From Cellvibrio sp. PSBB023 (GTDB lineage Bacteria > Pseudomonadota > Gammaproteobacteria > Pseudomonadales > Cellvibrionaceae): a stretch of DNA of 64,000 bases. Made by a program: the position numbers and the translations under genes. The stretch covers positions 1,736,001 to 1,800,000 of the forward strand of contig NZ_CP019799.1 in assembly GCF_002007605.1 (NCBI RefSeq), given 5' to 3'. Below are positions 38,982 through 48,900 of this stretch, piece by piece. Below the pieces are notes generated by a model. It was not told where the DNA came from. It searched no databases and was given only the letters and a program-made list of their open reading frames with translations. Positions within the stretch are counted from its first letter, which is position 1; each line of letters begins with the position of its first letter.

Positions 38982-40157
38982 TTAGATTACACGCACAGCA
39001 ATCACGTGCTCAACTTTCGCCAACGCATCAATTACCTGGGTAGAGGGGGCAACCTCGACATCAATAATGTTGTATGCCACATCGCCACGGCTTTTATTCA
39101 CCATATCAACTACATTAACTTTATGGTCGGCCAATACAGACAGCACATGCCCCAACACGCCAGACACATTTTCGTTAGAAAACGTAATGCGCGCGCCAAT
39201 TCCCGCATTGCGATCCATAGCAACCGCCGGGAAATTGACCGAGTTTTTGATGTTGCCGTTTTCAAGGTAGTCAACTAATTGATCAGCCGCCATGATTGCA
39301 CAATTCTCTTCCGCTTCTTCCGTGCTAGCACCTATATGAGGCATGGCATATACATCATGGCGATTCAGCAAAATAGGCTCAGGGAAATCGCAGATATATT
39401 TACCCAAGTGACCTGCATCAAGGCTTTCAACAACGGCATGGGCATCCACAATCGCTTCGCGTGCAAAATTCAGCAGGGTCGCACCCTTCTTGCAAACTTT
39501 GAGGGTATCGGCATTAATCAGGTGTTTCGTGGCAGGAATAGCAGGTACATGCAGGGTGATGTAATCAGAGCGCGCCAACAATGATTGCAAGTTTTCCATG
39601 CGTCCCACTTGACTCGGCAAGCGCCATGCGGCCTCTACAGACAAGGCTGGGTCGAAACCAACAACATTCATTCCCAATGCCAGTGCAGCATCAGCAATGA
39701 GGGAACCGATTGCCCCCAATCCGACAATCCCCAAGGTTTTACCTTGCAGCTCAAAACCGGCAAAATTTGACTTCTCTTTTTCCAGAAGCTTGGACATTTC
39801 GTCAGCATCGGTCATGTGCGTCAAACTATTTACATAAGCCATGCCCGGCAGGATTCCACGTGAACCGAGTAACATCCCCGTCAACACCAACTCTTTCACG
39901 GCGTTGGCATTCGCGCCGGGAGAATTGAATACCACCACACCTTTTTTGGTGTACTCCTCTACCGGTACATTATTGGTTCCTGCACCGGCACGCGCGACCG
40001 CTTTAACGCTTTCAGGCAATGCTTCACCGTGCAGCTTGTGACTACGCAAAATATAGGCATCAGGCTGGCCAATATCACTGGCCACTTCATATTTCTCACG
40101 GGGAAAGCGATTCAAACCTTTTACTGAAATAGCGTTGTATGTTTTTATTTTGAACAT
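38982..40157 (-). CDS. serA: D-3-phosphoglycerate dehydrogenase
   Basis: 391 residues. The substrate domain starts MFKIKTYNAISVKGLNRF; the NAD domain has GKTLGIVGLGAIGSLIAD; catalytic Arg, Glu and His are suggested by ARAGAGTNNVPV, FPEPILLNRHDV and MPHIGASTEEAEENC. A C-terminal ACT domain (LSVLADHKVNVVDMVNKSRG) suggests serine feedback. It oxidises 3-phosphoglycerate in the first step of serine synthesis. It lies downstream of serC with a hairpin terminator between them, so serA expression is partly insulated. Homologues can also reduce 2-oxoglutarate to D-2-hydroxyglutarate. Confidence 0.95.
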   Translation of the reverse strand: MFKIKTYNAISVKGLNRFPREKYEVASDIGQPDAYILRSHKLHGEALPESVKAVARAGAGTNNVPVEEYTKKGVVVFNSPGANANAVKELVLTGMLLGSRGILPGMAYVNSLTHMTDADEMSKLLEKEKSNFAGFELQGKTLGIVGLGAIGSLIADAALALGMNVVGFDPALSVEAAWRLPSQVGRMENLQSLLARSDYITLHVPAIPATKHLINADTLKVCKKGATLLNFAREAIVDAHAVVESLDAGHLGKYICDFPEPILLNRHDVYAMPHIGASTEEAEENCAIMAADQLVDYLENGNIKNSVNFPAVAMDRNAGIGARITFSNENVSGVLGHVLSVLADHKVNVVDMVNKSRGDVAYNIIDVEVAPSTQVIDALAKVEHVIAVRVI

Positions 40158-40183
40158 GATGATTGTTCCTCAAATCTACCAAC

Positions 40184-40210
40184 AAAAAGGCCGTGTAAAA
40201 ACACGGCCTT
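40184..40210 (-). terminator. Intercistronic terminator/attenuator, serC-serA
   Basis: Perfect 10-bp stem AAGGCCGTGT / ACACGGCCTT with a 4-nt loop and, on the minus strand, a short T5 run. It would end part of the serC transcripts before serA. Confidence 0.8.
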
Positions 40211-40229
40211 GAGAAAATAAACAGGCAAA

Positions 40230-41345
40230 TCAGGCCGCTGTTGCTTGCTCATATGCCCAAGTCAACCAAGGCAGCAACGCCTCAAGGTCTGCTGCAGCCA
40301 CTGTTGCACCGCACCAAATACGCAAGCCTGGAGGGGCATCGCGGTAGGCGCCAATGTCGTAGGCAACACCTTCTTTATCCAGCAATTTGATCATCGCCTT
40401 AACTTGCTCAGGTGTTGCCTTCAAAGTAAAGCACACACTGGTGTTTGACAGAGTCTCTGGCGTTTTTGCCAAAAAGTCGATCCAATCGTTCGCTGCAACA
40501 AACTTTTTCAACACCTCAAGATTGGCATTGGAGCGTGCGATTGTTTCTTTCACACCACCAATTGAACGCACCCAATCCAGTGCATCCAAATAATCTGCTA
40601 CCGCCAACATGGAGGGCGTATTGATGGTATCGCCCTTGAAGATACCCTCCACCAATTTGCCACCACTGGTCATGCGGAACAATTTTGGCATTGGCCAGCT
40701 TGGCTTGTAGGTTTCCAGGCGCTCAACGGCGCGCGGGCTCAAAATCAACATACCGTGAGCGCCTTCACCACCCAGCACTTTCTGCCAACTGTAGGTGATT
40801 ACATCAAGCTTTTCCCAAGACATATCCATGGCAAAAACAGATGAGGTTGCATCACAAATGGTCAACCCCTTGCGATCTGCAGGAATCCAATCGCCATTGG
40901 GAACTTTCACACCGGAGGTAGTACCGTTCCAGGTAAAGATAACATCGTTATCGAAGTTTACTTTGGACAAATCGGGTAGCAAACCATAATCCGCCTCATG
41001 CGCATTGACTGCCAATTTCAGCTCTTTGGTTGCATCGCTCAGCCAGCCCTTACCGAATGACTCCCATTGCAGTATGTCTACACCACGGGCGCCCAACAGC
41101 GACCACATTGCCATTTCAACAGCGCCGGTATCCGAACCAGGCACTACGCCAACACGATAACCTTCGGGTAATCCCAATAACTCAGCAGTATCTTCACAAG
41201 CGCGCTGTAGTGCGGCTTTACCAATGGTTGAACGATGCGAACGGCCCAGAGTGGAAATATCCAACTGCTCCAAACTGTAACCCGGACGCTTGCTGCAGGG
41301 GCCAGATGAAAAATTGGGGTTGTTTGGTTTTACTGCTGGCTTCAT
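40230..41345 (-). CDS. serC: Phosphoserine aminotransferase
   Basis: 371 residues of the class-V PLP aminotransferase fold. It begins [37 protein letters not shown] and [13 protein letters not shown] lie in the cofactor site, and the PLP Lys is in [17 protein letters not shown]. It matches the SerC subfamily common in alphaproteobacteria rather than the 360-residue E. coli type. It makes 3-phosphoserine from 3-phosphohydroxypyruvate and glutamate, together with the downstream serA. Confidence 0.95.
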   Translation of the reverse strand: MKPAVKPNNPNFSSGPCSKRPGYSLEQLDISTLGRSHRSTIGKAALQRACEDTAELLGLPEGYRVGVVPGSDTGAVEMAMWSLLGARGVDILQWESFGKGWLSDATKELKLAVNAHEADYGLLPDLSKVNFDNDVIFTWNGTTSGVKVPNGDWIPADRKGLTICDATSSVFAMDMSWEKLDVITYSWQKVLGGEGAHGMLILSPRAVERLETYKPSWPMPKLFRMTSGGKLVEGIFKGDTINTPSMLAVADYLDALDWVRSIGGVKETIARSNANLEVLKKFVAANDWIDFLAKTPETLSNTSVCFTLKATPEQVKAMIKLLDKEGVAYDIGAYRDAPPGLRIWCGATVAAADLEALLPWLTWAYEQATAA

Positions 41346-41513
41346 GGTAATCCTCTAGCTGACAGAAATAGCGGTTTGACGATGAAAATCGGCAAAACAC
41401 GCACAACGGGGCTCACCCTTGTCCAAAACCCAGGGCAAACCCATAAAATTCGGGGCGTCGATTATGCCAGCTCATTACCAAATAACCTAGCTAGCGCTAC
41501 GGGAATTGGGCGC
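41346..41513. other. serC upstream region
   Basis: A 168-bp stretch between the small-RNA terminator and the serC start, which must hold the serC promoter. I see no clear operator. Confidence 0.5.
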
Positions 41514-41542
41514 AAAAAAAAGCCCTCTGAAACTCAGAGGGC
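41514..41542 (-). terminator. Terminator of the candidate small RNA
   Basis: Perfect 9-bp stem GCCCTCTGA / TCAGAGGGC with a 3-nt loop, read on the minus strand into T8. No protein gene lies between it and the halogenase operon terminator at 41743. Confidence 0.92.
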
Positions 41543-41645
41543 GCAGGGAGACGTCGATGCATCAACCAGACATCGACGGTGAGAGAACCTAAATGCTCGA
41601 AACCAACGGGACAACTCCTTTGTCAGCCAAGCATCTCAATCAACT
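41514..41645 (-). ncRNA. Candidate small RNA under a LacI-like operator
   Basis: A transcript of about 130 nt is bounded by a promoter with a perfect LacI-like palindrome (41652-41680) and a perfect intrinsic terminator (41514-41542). It contains an 8-bp hairpin CGTCGATG / CATCGACG (41552-41578) just before the terminator stem. An AAAGGAG element is present in mid-transcript, but only frames of 3-5 codons follow it, so a protein product is unlikely. It matches no riboswitch I know. It shares its operator with the TonB-receptor and GH16 genes, which suggests a carbohydrate-induced regulatory RNA. Confidence 0.6.
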
Positions 41646-41651
41646 GAGATT

Positions 41652-41680
41652 ACTTTAGGCTCAAATGACAGCGCTGTCAA
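41652..41680 (-). promoter_or_regulatory. Promoter with LacI-like operator, candidate small RNA
   Basis: Minus strand: -35 TTGACA, 17-nt spacer, -10 TAAAGT. The perfect palindrome TGACAGCGCTGTCA (41666-41679) overlaps the -35 box and is identical over 14 bp to the one before the TonB-receptor gene. Confidence 0.75.
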
Positions 41681-41742
41681 CAATAATATGAAAAGACATT
41701 CAAAAAATTGAATTCCCAATACAGCAGAACAAAAATTGAGCT

Positions 41743-41779
41743 ATAAAAAACAAAACCAGTAACCCTATGAGCTACTGGC
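41743..41779 (-). terminator. Terminator of the halogenase operon
   Basis: Short stem CCAGTA / TACTGG around an 11-nt loop, followed on the minus strand by TTTTGTTTTTT, 25 bp after the halogenase stop. The stem is modest and the T tract strong. Confidence 0.65.
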
Positions 41780-41803
41780 TGACCTGAGCGTTGTTCGGCT
41801 TGA

Positions 41804-43360
41804 TTAAATTAATGGCATGCCATGCAGCATTACATGATCAATTAAATCGCGATTTGAAGGGAGACCAGCCAGAAATTTACGTGTTTTCTCAGCTGTTTCA
41901 CGAATACGTGCCAGGGCTGTAGGCAAGTTATCGGAAGTGCGGGGCAACGCTGATGCATCCATTTTAAAACCCATGCCATAAAGCACATATTGATAACTAG
42001 CCGACGGAAAGATTTCTTCAACCTGAATAAAGTCATTGCGATGCGGGGGACGGCTCTTCCACAACACCAACAATTCGCGCAATCGATCAGGCAGAGCTTC
42101 CGGCGACGACATATCACGCCAATAATCTGAATCCCGGCGCTCTGTTAGCGCATAATGAAGCTTCAAGAAATCAATTATACGCTCCCAGCGATAACAGAAG
42201 ACTTCATTGAAACGTTTTGCTACCACGCTCATCGCCGACCTATCGACAGGAAACTCCTCACAAATCATATTCATCGACAACTCAACAAGCGCTAGTGCAG
42301 ATGCCTCAAGCGGCTCAATGAAGCCGGCAGACATTCCCACAGCAACACAGTTTTTGTGCCAGAACTCCTGGCGATGCCCTGCCCTGATTGATAATTTTTT
42401 ACTGGATAATGAGTCAGCAACAGCCGCACCAACACTCTTGGCAATGTGAGCTCGCAACTCTCGTTCTGCCTGCTCTTCTGAGATATAACCGCTGGAAAAA
42501 ACATAACCAACACCGCGGCGTGATGACAAACCTATATCCCAAGTCCAACCCGCTGATTGAGCTGTCGCCACTGTACACGACTCAATAGGGCTATTTTTTT
42601 CAGGGTAAGGAACCTGCATGGCCAATGCAGTATCGTTCAACGACAGATGCTTTTTATCAACAAAAGGCACACCAAAGTGCTGTCCTAGCAATAAACAGCT
42701 GAGCCCCGAACAATCGATAAAAAGATCGCCACTTATAATACCGGTAGCCTTGGTATCGACAGCAGCGATATCACCATTGTCAGCAGAAACAACCTTGGTC
42801 ACATGATCAAGAATATGTTTAACGCCCAGATTTGCAGTGCAATGTCGCTGCAAAATGACCGCAAACTTTCCTGCATCCAAATGATAGCCATAGTTAAGTA
42901 CGCCTGCATATTCAGGGGTAGCAACCTGCTTTGGTGCGCAACCATGCTCAGCCACAACAAATTGAGAAGACACAATTTCAGCAAAAGGATGATCGGCAAA
43001 TTTTGCCTGCCAGGCAGCTGCCAGATTACTCTCAGCATAACCATGGGGAATACTGAATGGATGATGGTAAACATCATCGGATGCGCCCGTTCTCCAACCT
43101 ACGAATTTAGACCCCTGCTTAAACGAAACAAAACACTCGCGCACCAATTCGGTTTCAGAAATGCCGATTTTCCGTAACGTCGCACGCATAGAAGGCCACG
43201 TCCCCTCACCCACACCAATCGTATTCACGTCGGGTGATTCAATTAACGTAATCTCTATAGAGGACTCAGCATGTTTAAATTCTGCTGCCAACAACCCAGC
43301 TGCCAACCACCCGGCAGAACCACCACCGACAATAATTATTTTTTTTATGCTGTTACTCAT
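41804..43360 (-). CDS. Tryptophan-halogenase-like flavoprotein, divergent paralogue
   Basis: 518 residues from the ATG at 43360; a TTG two codons upstream is an alternative start. The FAD motif is IIVGGGSAGWLAAG, followed by GVGEGTWPSM. A Lys at the position of the catalytic lysine sits in SFKQGSKFVGW. The halogenase motif reads GWTWDIGL instead of the classic GWxWxIP, and GFIEPLEASA is kept. Such proteins next to TonB receptors are often annotated tryptophan 7-halogenases, but most lack tested activity on tryptophan. It is probably co-transcribed with the second halogenase-like gene (138-bp gap) and SapC. No flavin reductase gene is nearby. Confidence 0.85.
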   Translation of the reverse strand: MSNSIKKIIIVGGGSAGWLAAGLLAAEFKHAESSIEITLIESPDVNTIGVGEGTWPSMRATLRKIGISETELVRECFVSFKQGSKFVGWRTGASDDVYHHPFSIPHGYAESNLAAAWQAKFADHPFAEIVSSQFVVAEHGCAPKQVATPEYAGVLNYGYHLDAGKFAVILQRHCTANLGVKHILDHVTKVVSADNGDIAAVDTKATGIISGDLFIDCSGLSCLLLGQHFGVPFVDKKHLSLNDTALAMQVPYPEKNSPIESCTVATAQSAGWTWDIGLSSRRGVGYVFSSGYISEEQAERELRAHIAKSVGAAVADSLSSKKLSIRAGHRQEFWHKNCVAVGMSAGFIEPLEASALALVELSMNMICEEFPVDRSAMSVVAKRFNEVFCYRWERIIDFLKLHYALTERRDSDYWRDMSSPEALPDRLRELLVLWKSRPPHRNDFIQVEEIFPSASYQYVLYGMGFKMDASALPRTSDNLPTALARIRETAEKTRKFLAGLPSNRDLIDHVMLHGMPLI

Positions 43361-43504
43361 CTTCAATATGCTTCCAATATAAATGTGTCAGCGCAATTTA
43401 AAGCCTTTGATCAATAATCACCTTGCAGATAATCTGCCTTGCTATAAAAGCAAAGTACATAATTCAGCCAAACCGTAAATGGATCAACAAACAGGAATAA
43501 ATAG

Positions 43505-44986
43505 TTACTTTTCCATAGCGCAATATTGTGCAATAAACTCTTCATGCCCTGGCAATCGGGAGATATTATTTGCTACATGATCACGGAAACCCGTCATATA
43601 CGCCCTAAACTCCATATCAGACATATTATCAACTATGGGCTGATAGTTTTCAGGTGTAAATCCCTGACCAATTAAAACTTGTGTCCAGCCATTTGTTCTA
43701 AACAGCTCATCCCCACCCAAAAAGACCATTCCGCTCTGGGTGAACATATCTATACGATGCCGAAGACTGTCTGGAACAGGCATGGTACGAACATGACGCC
43801 AAAATTCAGTATCGTTACGTCGAGTAGCATGATAATGAAGAATAATAAAGTCACGAATACTCTCAGCTTCTTCTTTGGACTGACGATTATACTCATCCAC
43901 CAATACGCGCTGAACTCCTCGCAATGGGAATAAGCGCAGGAAACGAATTAAACCCGAGGTAACCATATGGATGCTGGTTGACTCCAGCGGCTCAAGAAAT
44001 CCTGATGCCAAGCCGAGTGCAACACAGTTCTTATGCCAACCAAGCTTACGACGCCCTGTTGTAAATTGAATCAAGCGCGGCGCAGTCAACATTTCCCCTT
44101 CAAGATTTTCTGTAAGTGTTTTTTCTGCCCATATGCGGTCTGCATATTGACTAGAATAAACAAGTCCATTACCGGTACGATTCTGTAAAGGTATACGCCA
44201 TTGCCAACCAAATTCGCGGGCAGTTGATGTGGTATAAGGGGTAGCAGGCTTCACTTTTGCTGTTTGTACAGCCAGTGCAGAATCACAAGGTAACCAATGC
44301 TGCCAATTCTCATAACCTGTCTTTAATGTTTCCTCAATTAATAATCCTCGAAAGCCACTGCAATCGATAAAAAAGTCCGCATCAATAGTCAAACCACTAT
44401 CGAGATGTAGGCGCTGAACAAACCCGGATTCGACATCCTGCTCCACCCTCTCAATTTTTCCTTCATGACGAACAACGCCCAATCCCTCGCTAAATTTACG
44501 CAGAAATTTTGCATACAACCCAGCATCAAAGTGAAACGCATAGTTTAAAGCGGGATTTTCGCTGATTGAAAATTTTTCTGCACGTGCTGCCTCATGCTCC
44601 AAACAATATGCTCCAAAGGGAATGTTGAGGCCATTTTTTTTTGCTCGAGCCCAAAAATGCTGAAACTCTCCAGCCCAAAATATTCGCCCTACCTGACCAA
44701 AAGAGTGAATATAATCTTCACCTATCTCTCCCCAATCCTTGAAGTTTATTCCTAACTTAAATGTTGCATGGGTTGCACGCATCATTTCCACTTCAGGAAT
44801 ACCTATCAGCTTATGAAATGCAAGCATTGTTGGAATAGTTGCCTCACCAACGCCAACAACACCTATAGCGTCAGACTCTATCAAAGTAACGCTCACTTGA
44901 CCTTGATAGATTTTTCCAACAGCAGCTGCAGCCAACCACCCAGCAGTTCCACCCCCGATAATTACAAGCTTCTTAATAGGCTGCAT
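43505..44986 (-). CDS. Tryptophan-halogenase-like flavoprotein
   Basis: 493 residues. LVIIGGGTAGWLAAAAVG binds FAD, followed by GVGEATIPTM. The catalytic-type lysine is Lys77 in TFKLGINFKDW. The halogenase signature is complete as GWQWRIPLQNRTGNG, and GFLEPLESTSIHMV is present. It has the active-site elements of flavin-dependent halogenases, which use FADH2, O2 and halide to make hypohalous acid and a lysine chloramine. The substrate is unknown; tryptophan is only the name of the family. An AGAGG site lies 6 nt before the ATG. In a run with SapC upstream. Confidence 0.88.
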   Translation of the reverse strand: MQPIKKLVIIGGGTAGWLAAAAVGKIYQGQVSVTLIESDAIGVVGVGEATIPTMLAFHKLIGIPEVEMMRATHATFKLGINFKDWGEIGEDYIHSFGQVGRIFWAGEFQHFWARAKKNGLNIPFGAYCLEHEAARAEKFSISENPALNYAFHFDAGLYAKFLRKFSEGLGVVRHEGKIERVEQDVESGFVQRLHLDSGLTIDADFFIDCSGFRGLLIEETLKTGYENWQHWLPCDSALAVQTAKVKPATPYTTSTAREFGWQWRIPLQNRTGNGLVYSSQYADRIWAEKTLTENLEGEMLTAPRLIQFTTGRRKLGWHKNCVALGLASGFLEPLESTSIHMVTSGLIRFLRLFPLRGVQRVLVDEYNRQSKEEAESIRDFIILHYHATRRNDTEFWRHVRTMPVPDSLRHRIDMFTQSGMVFLGGDELFRTNGWTQVLIGQGFTPENYQPIVDNMSDMEFRAYMTGFRDHVANNISRLPGHEEFIAQYCAMEK

Positions 44987-45033
44987 ACTAACCTCTAGTA
45001 TTTATATTTTTATAAAAAATTATCAATCGAAAA

Positions 45034-45753
45034 CTATTTTTCAAACTCCGAATTTTTAATATCAACCATGCGCTGAATATTAGTAATTGACCCGATAATT
45101 AAATAAGCGTAGCGAAGTAATCCAGAGCGATGCAGCTTTACGATTTCATCATCAGGAAGTGCCAATAACCGCTCTTTGCTTAGGGTGGCATAGTTGGTAT
45201 TTTTATAACTCGTACCATTCGAAAAAGCGGCCTCTATGGTAATTTTTTCGATTAAATTTAGCCGCTCAAACTCAACAAGCATCCGCTCTGCTTCAGCAAC
45301 ACCTTCATGCAATACTGACAATACGGTTGTAATGTGCTCCAAAAATGGCGAATTACCGCCATGACGCAAAAATAACGCTTCTCCATCACCATTGATTGAA
45401 ATACGGGGACTATCCAAGTCGACATTAACAACAGGCTCTATACTGCCACTCATATGCTCCTGCATACCAATCACAAAGGGTTCACGCTCAATAACAGCAG
45501 GAACATAGGGAACACGCCAGTTATGGTCTGTTAAAAATAAATTTTCATTGGCGTTAAAGCCAAAAAGCACGATAGTCAACCAGCCACTATTTTCATTTTT
45601 TTGAAATAAAATTGGATAGTACTTCTGCAGCTCATTAAATTCTGTTGGATACACCGCACACCCGCCAACAGCATCTCCAAGATCAGCCCCCCTACGCGTA
45701 ATCACCCTCAAATCTTTGTGTGAAATATTATTGAGCACTTGATATCTAGCCAT
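45034..45753 (-). CDS. SapC-family protein
   Basis: 239 residues with SapC-family features: an early LGDAVGGCAVYPTEFNEL, then YPILFQKNENSGWLTIVLFG and NWRVPYVPAVIEREPF. There is no signal peptide or membrane segment. SapC proteins were named after an S-layer-linked gene, but their role is not settled; they recur beside TonB receptors and halogenase-like flavoproteins. A Shine-Dalgarno (AGGGGCGG) precedes the start. It is separated from the TonB receptor by a strong terminator, so it probably has its own promoter or depends on read-through. A 7-bp inverted repeat TTTCACT / AGTGAAA (45801-45821) lies upstream. Confidence 0.82.
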   Translation of the reverse strand: MARYQVLNNISHKDLRVITRRGADLGDAVGGCAVYPTEFNELQKYYPILFQKNENSGWLTIVLFGFNANENLFLTDHNWRVPYVPAVIEREPFVIGMQEHMSGSIEPVVNVDLDSPRISINGDGEALFLRHGGNSPFLEHITTVLSVLHEGVAEAERMLVEFERLNLIEKITIEAAFSNGTSYKNTNYATLSKERLLALPDDEIVKLHRSGLLRYAYLIIGSITNIQRMVDIKNSEFEK

Positions 45754-45868
45754 TTACCGCCCCTTTATCCAAATACTGTAAGCAGAGCAAAATACATACT
45801 TTTCACTCTTACACAGTGAAAGTAAACCACTTTTTGTAATATGCATAAAATCAGAAAATAATGATTAT

Positions 45869-45900
45869 AAAAAAAGCCGCTGTTCCCAGCGGCTTTTTTT
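45869..45900. terminator. Terminator between TonB receptor and SapC genes
   Basis: Stem AAAAAAAGCCGCTG / CAGCGGCTTTTTTT with a TTCC loop, 26 bp past the receptor stop on the minus strand. Confidence 0.93.
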
Positions 45901-45925
45901 GGATATTGCTAAGTTACGCTCTCAA

Positions 45926-48900
45926 TCAGAAAGTGTAACGCAAGCCAACTTGATAACGAGCCCCCAGATCCTCCAAAGACAGTAACTGCGCCTTTGAACG
46001 CCCATGTGTACGATAGTTTTCGCCAGTAATATTGATGCCCTCTGCCGTTAAGGTCAAATTATCATTAATCTCATAACCAATTGAGAGATCAATTTGTGCG
46101 TAATCTTCAACGTATTCTGGCTCATTACCACTACCAACAGTTCGGCTTTCCAAGAAGCTATCACGCCAGTTATAAGCGATACGAATTTGCAGCGCATCCT
46201 TATCATAAAAAGCCACCACGTTTGCAGTATCAGACAAGCCTGTCATAGCGAACTGGCCGCCAGTCACCAAATTGTCATAGCCGATATCTGAGTCAACCAT
46301 AGTGTAGTTGGCTTGAACACCAAAACCTGAGTCACCAAACCAATGTTGTGCGGCAAACTCTATACCGTCAATAACAGCAGATTTATCATTAACCGGCTTG
46401 TTAACATTCCAAATCAACAATGGATCATTATCGTCAGCACGCACCCAACGACCATTTGATGAAATGTATGCAGGAGCAGAGTTTGCGAGAACATATGCGT
46501 GTAAGTCTGCTTCGTTAGTCTGGGGAATGCCACTATTGACAGCCAAATCCCCCAAACGCACATCACGCAATCCGTAAGCGTTCTCTTTAAATATCTGAGT
46601 TCCAATGAAACCATCTACGTCTTTACGGAAATATCCCACAGACAAATAACTATCATCAGTGTAATACCATTCTGCAGAGATATCAGTATTGAATGATTCC
46701 ATCGGCTTTAAGCCTGGATCACCAGCATTAGCTCCGCGATTAAGCAAATTACCCAAACCAACATCAGGACGTAAATCGACATAAGATGGACGACCAATAG
46801 TCTCGCTGAGCGATGCACGTAACTTTAAGCTATCAAAGAAGGTAATATCAAAGTCCAAGTTAGGTAGCAAATAGTCATACGAACCTGTTTTATATTGCAG
46901 GGTTTTTTCTGGCGACAACTGTACTGACCAGTCATTATCACTTTCCCACCAGAGTATGACAGGCTCATTAACCAATGAACTTGAGCTAACATCCGTCTCT
47001 TCGTAACGCAAGCCAACCAATAAGTTAGATTCCAAACCAGCAATATCAAAATTAGAATGGAATTGACCATAGAATGATGTGCTTTCTTCTTCAATAGTAC
47101 GGTTAGTAGCGTAAATATTATTCCACTGAACTTTACCATTTACAAAACCATAAAAGTCAGCTGAATTATTTCCTTGAGAGTTAATAAACTCAGCAGTTTC
47201 AATTAATTTGAAGATATTCGCATCAACACCAGTAAACCATAAGTCACTATTTGTTGTTGAACCATAATCAGGGAAGTCTTTACCAAAATCACGGCTTTCA
47301 AAATACTGATCAGGGAATAAACTTGGGTCGACACCATCCCAGTTACCAACACCTTGACGATTATCTCCAGATGCACGACTAGTATTTATATCTTTACGCT
47401 GTTCAAATCCAAACTTGATGCCAGCATTTTCAAAGAAACCAGAACCATTAAACTTGTACTCACCAAACAGTTGAATCTGATCAATCTCAGTACGCGTATT
47501 TGAACGAAGATTATTTGTCATTGCACCACTGACATCACCACCATCAATCACACCATTACAATTACCATTTACATAACGATGAGTTTCAACGCCATCATCT
47601 GTTCCTCTCACACGCTCGTAACAATCATCAAAAGTTACGCTCATCAGCGGCATTTCTTTTGACCAATCAACAAACTCGCTTGTGACGATATTCGCATTGA
47701 GGCCCATATCTGCAATAGTAGAAAGGTTTTCTGCACTTGAACGATGATAATCCAAACCAAACTTCAGTTGTTCATTAACATCATAAGCTAAATTCAAACC
47801 AACAGAATTATTTTGTGTCAACGAGTTCAATTGAGAGCCTGCAAACGACACATCTTTCCATACATCGTTAGGCTGAGTGAAGGGATTACTATCTGTACCA
47901 CGGCCAACCCTATTAAAATACTGTTCACGGTAAAGAATAGGAGTTTTTACTGCACCATTATCAAATGTTAATTCAGAAATAGCATCCTGATTAAACCACA
48001 CAGATTGCTGCGCACGATCAGAAGTACGATCTAACTCAGAGAAAGTGTAATCCAAGGTTGCTGTCAATTGATCAACAGGCTTGAATTGAACCACTGCCTG
48101 CACATTGGAGCGCTCACGCTTGTTATCTTGAACTTCATAGCGCAAATCACTTGGTCGCGACCACAACTGATCAACAGCCGGCGCATTATTAATAACAACG
48201 CCATCACCGCCATTGACAAAATTATCAGTGGTATCTGCCGTCCAAGCCTCGGTAGTCCAATTATTTACAAAGTTATTAGCATTAGAGCTATCGCGACGCT
48301 GGTAAGACCCAGAAAGCGCTACACCAAAAGTATCATTATCATTAACCCACGAAAACAGGCCTGATGCTTCTGGAGTAATTTCTGCACCAGCACCTGAACG
48401 CACTGTTTCATCCTGAATCGCTTTAACACCAATAGTCGCACGCTCACCGGCTTCTAATGGGCGTAACGTTTTAATATTGATAGTTGCCCCCAAACCACCA
48501 GTAGCCACATCAGCACGACCAGTCTTGTACACCTCAACACCAAATACGGATTCAGATGCCAAGTTGGCAAAGTCAAATGCACGAGTAGCAGAGTCACCTG
48601 CATCACTGTTAGCAACAGCAGGCATAACGCGACCATTCAAGGTCACCATATTTAACTCTGCGCCTATACCACGTGCAGTTACACGAGAACCTTCACCATC
48701 AGAGCGATTAATAGAAAGGCCAGTGATACGCTGTAACGATTCTGCAAGGTTAGTATCAGGCATCTTACCGATATCTTCGGCAGAGATAGCATCAACAACG
48801 CCCACTGCATTACGTTTTGTATCCATTGACTGAATAACCGATGCACGGATACCCGTTACCATTACCTCTTCGAGTTGAGTGTCTTGTTGTGCCAAGACTA

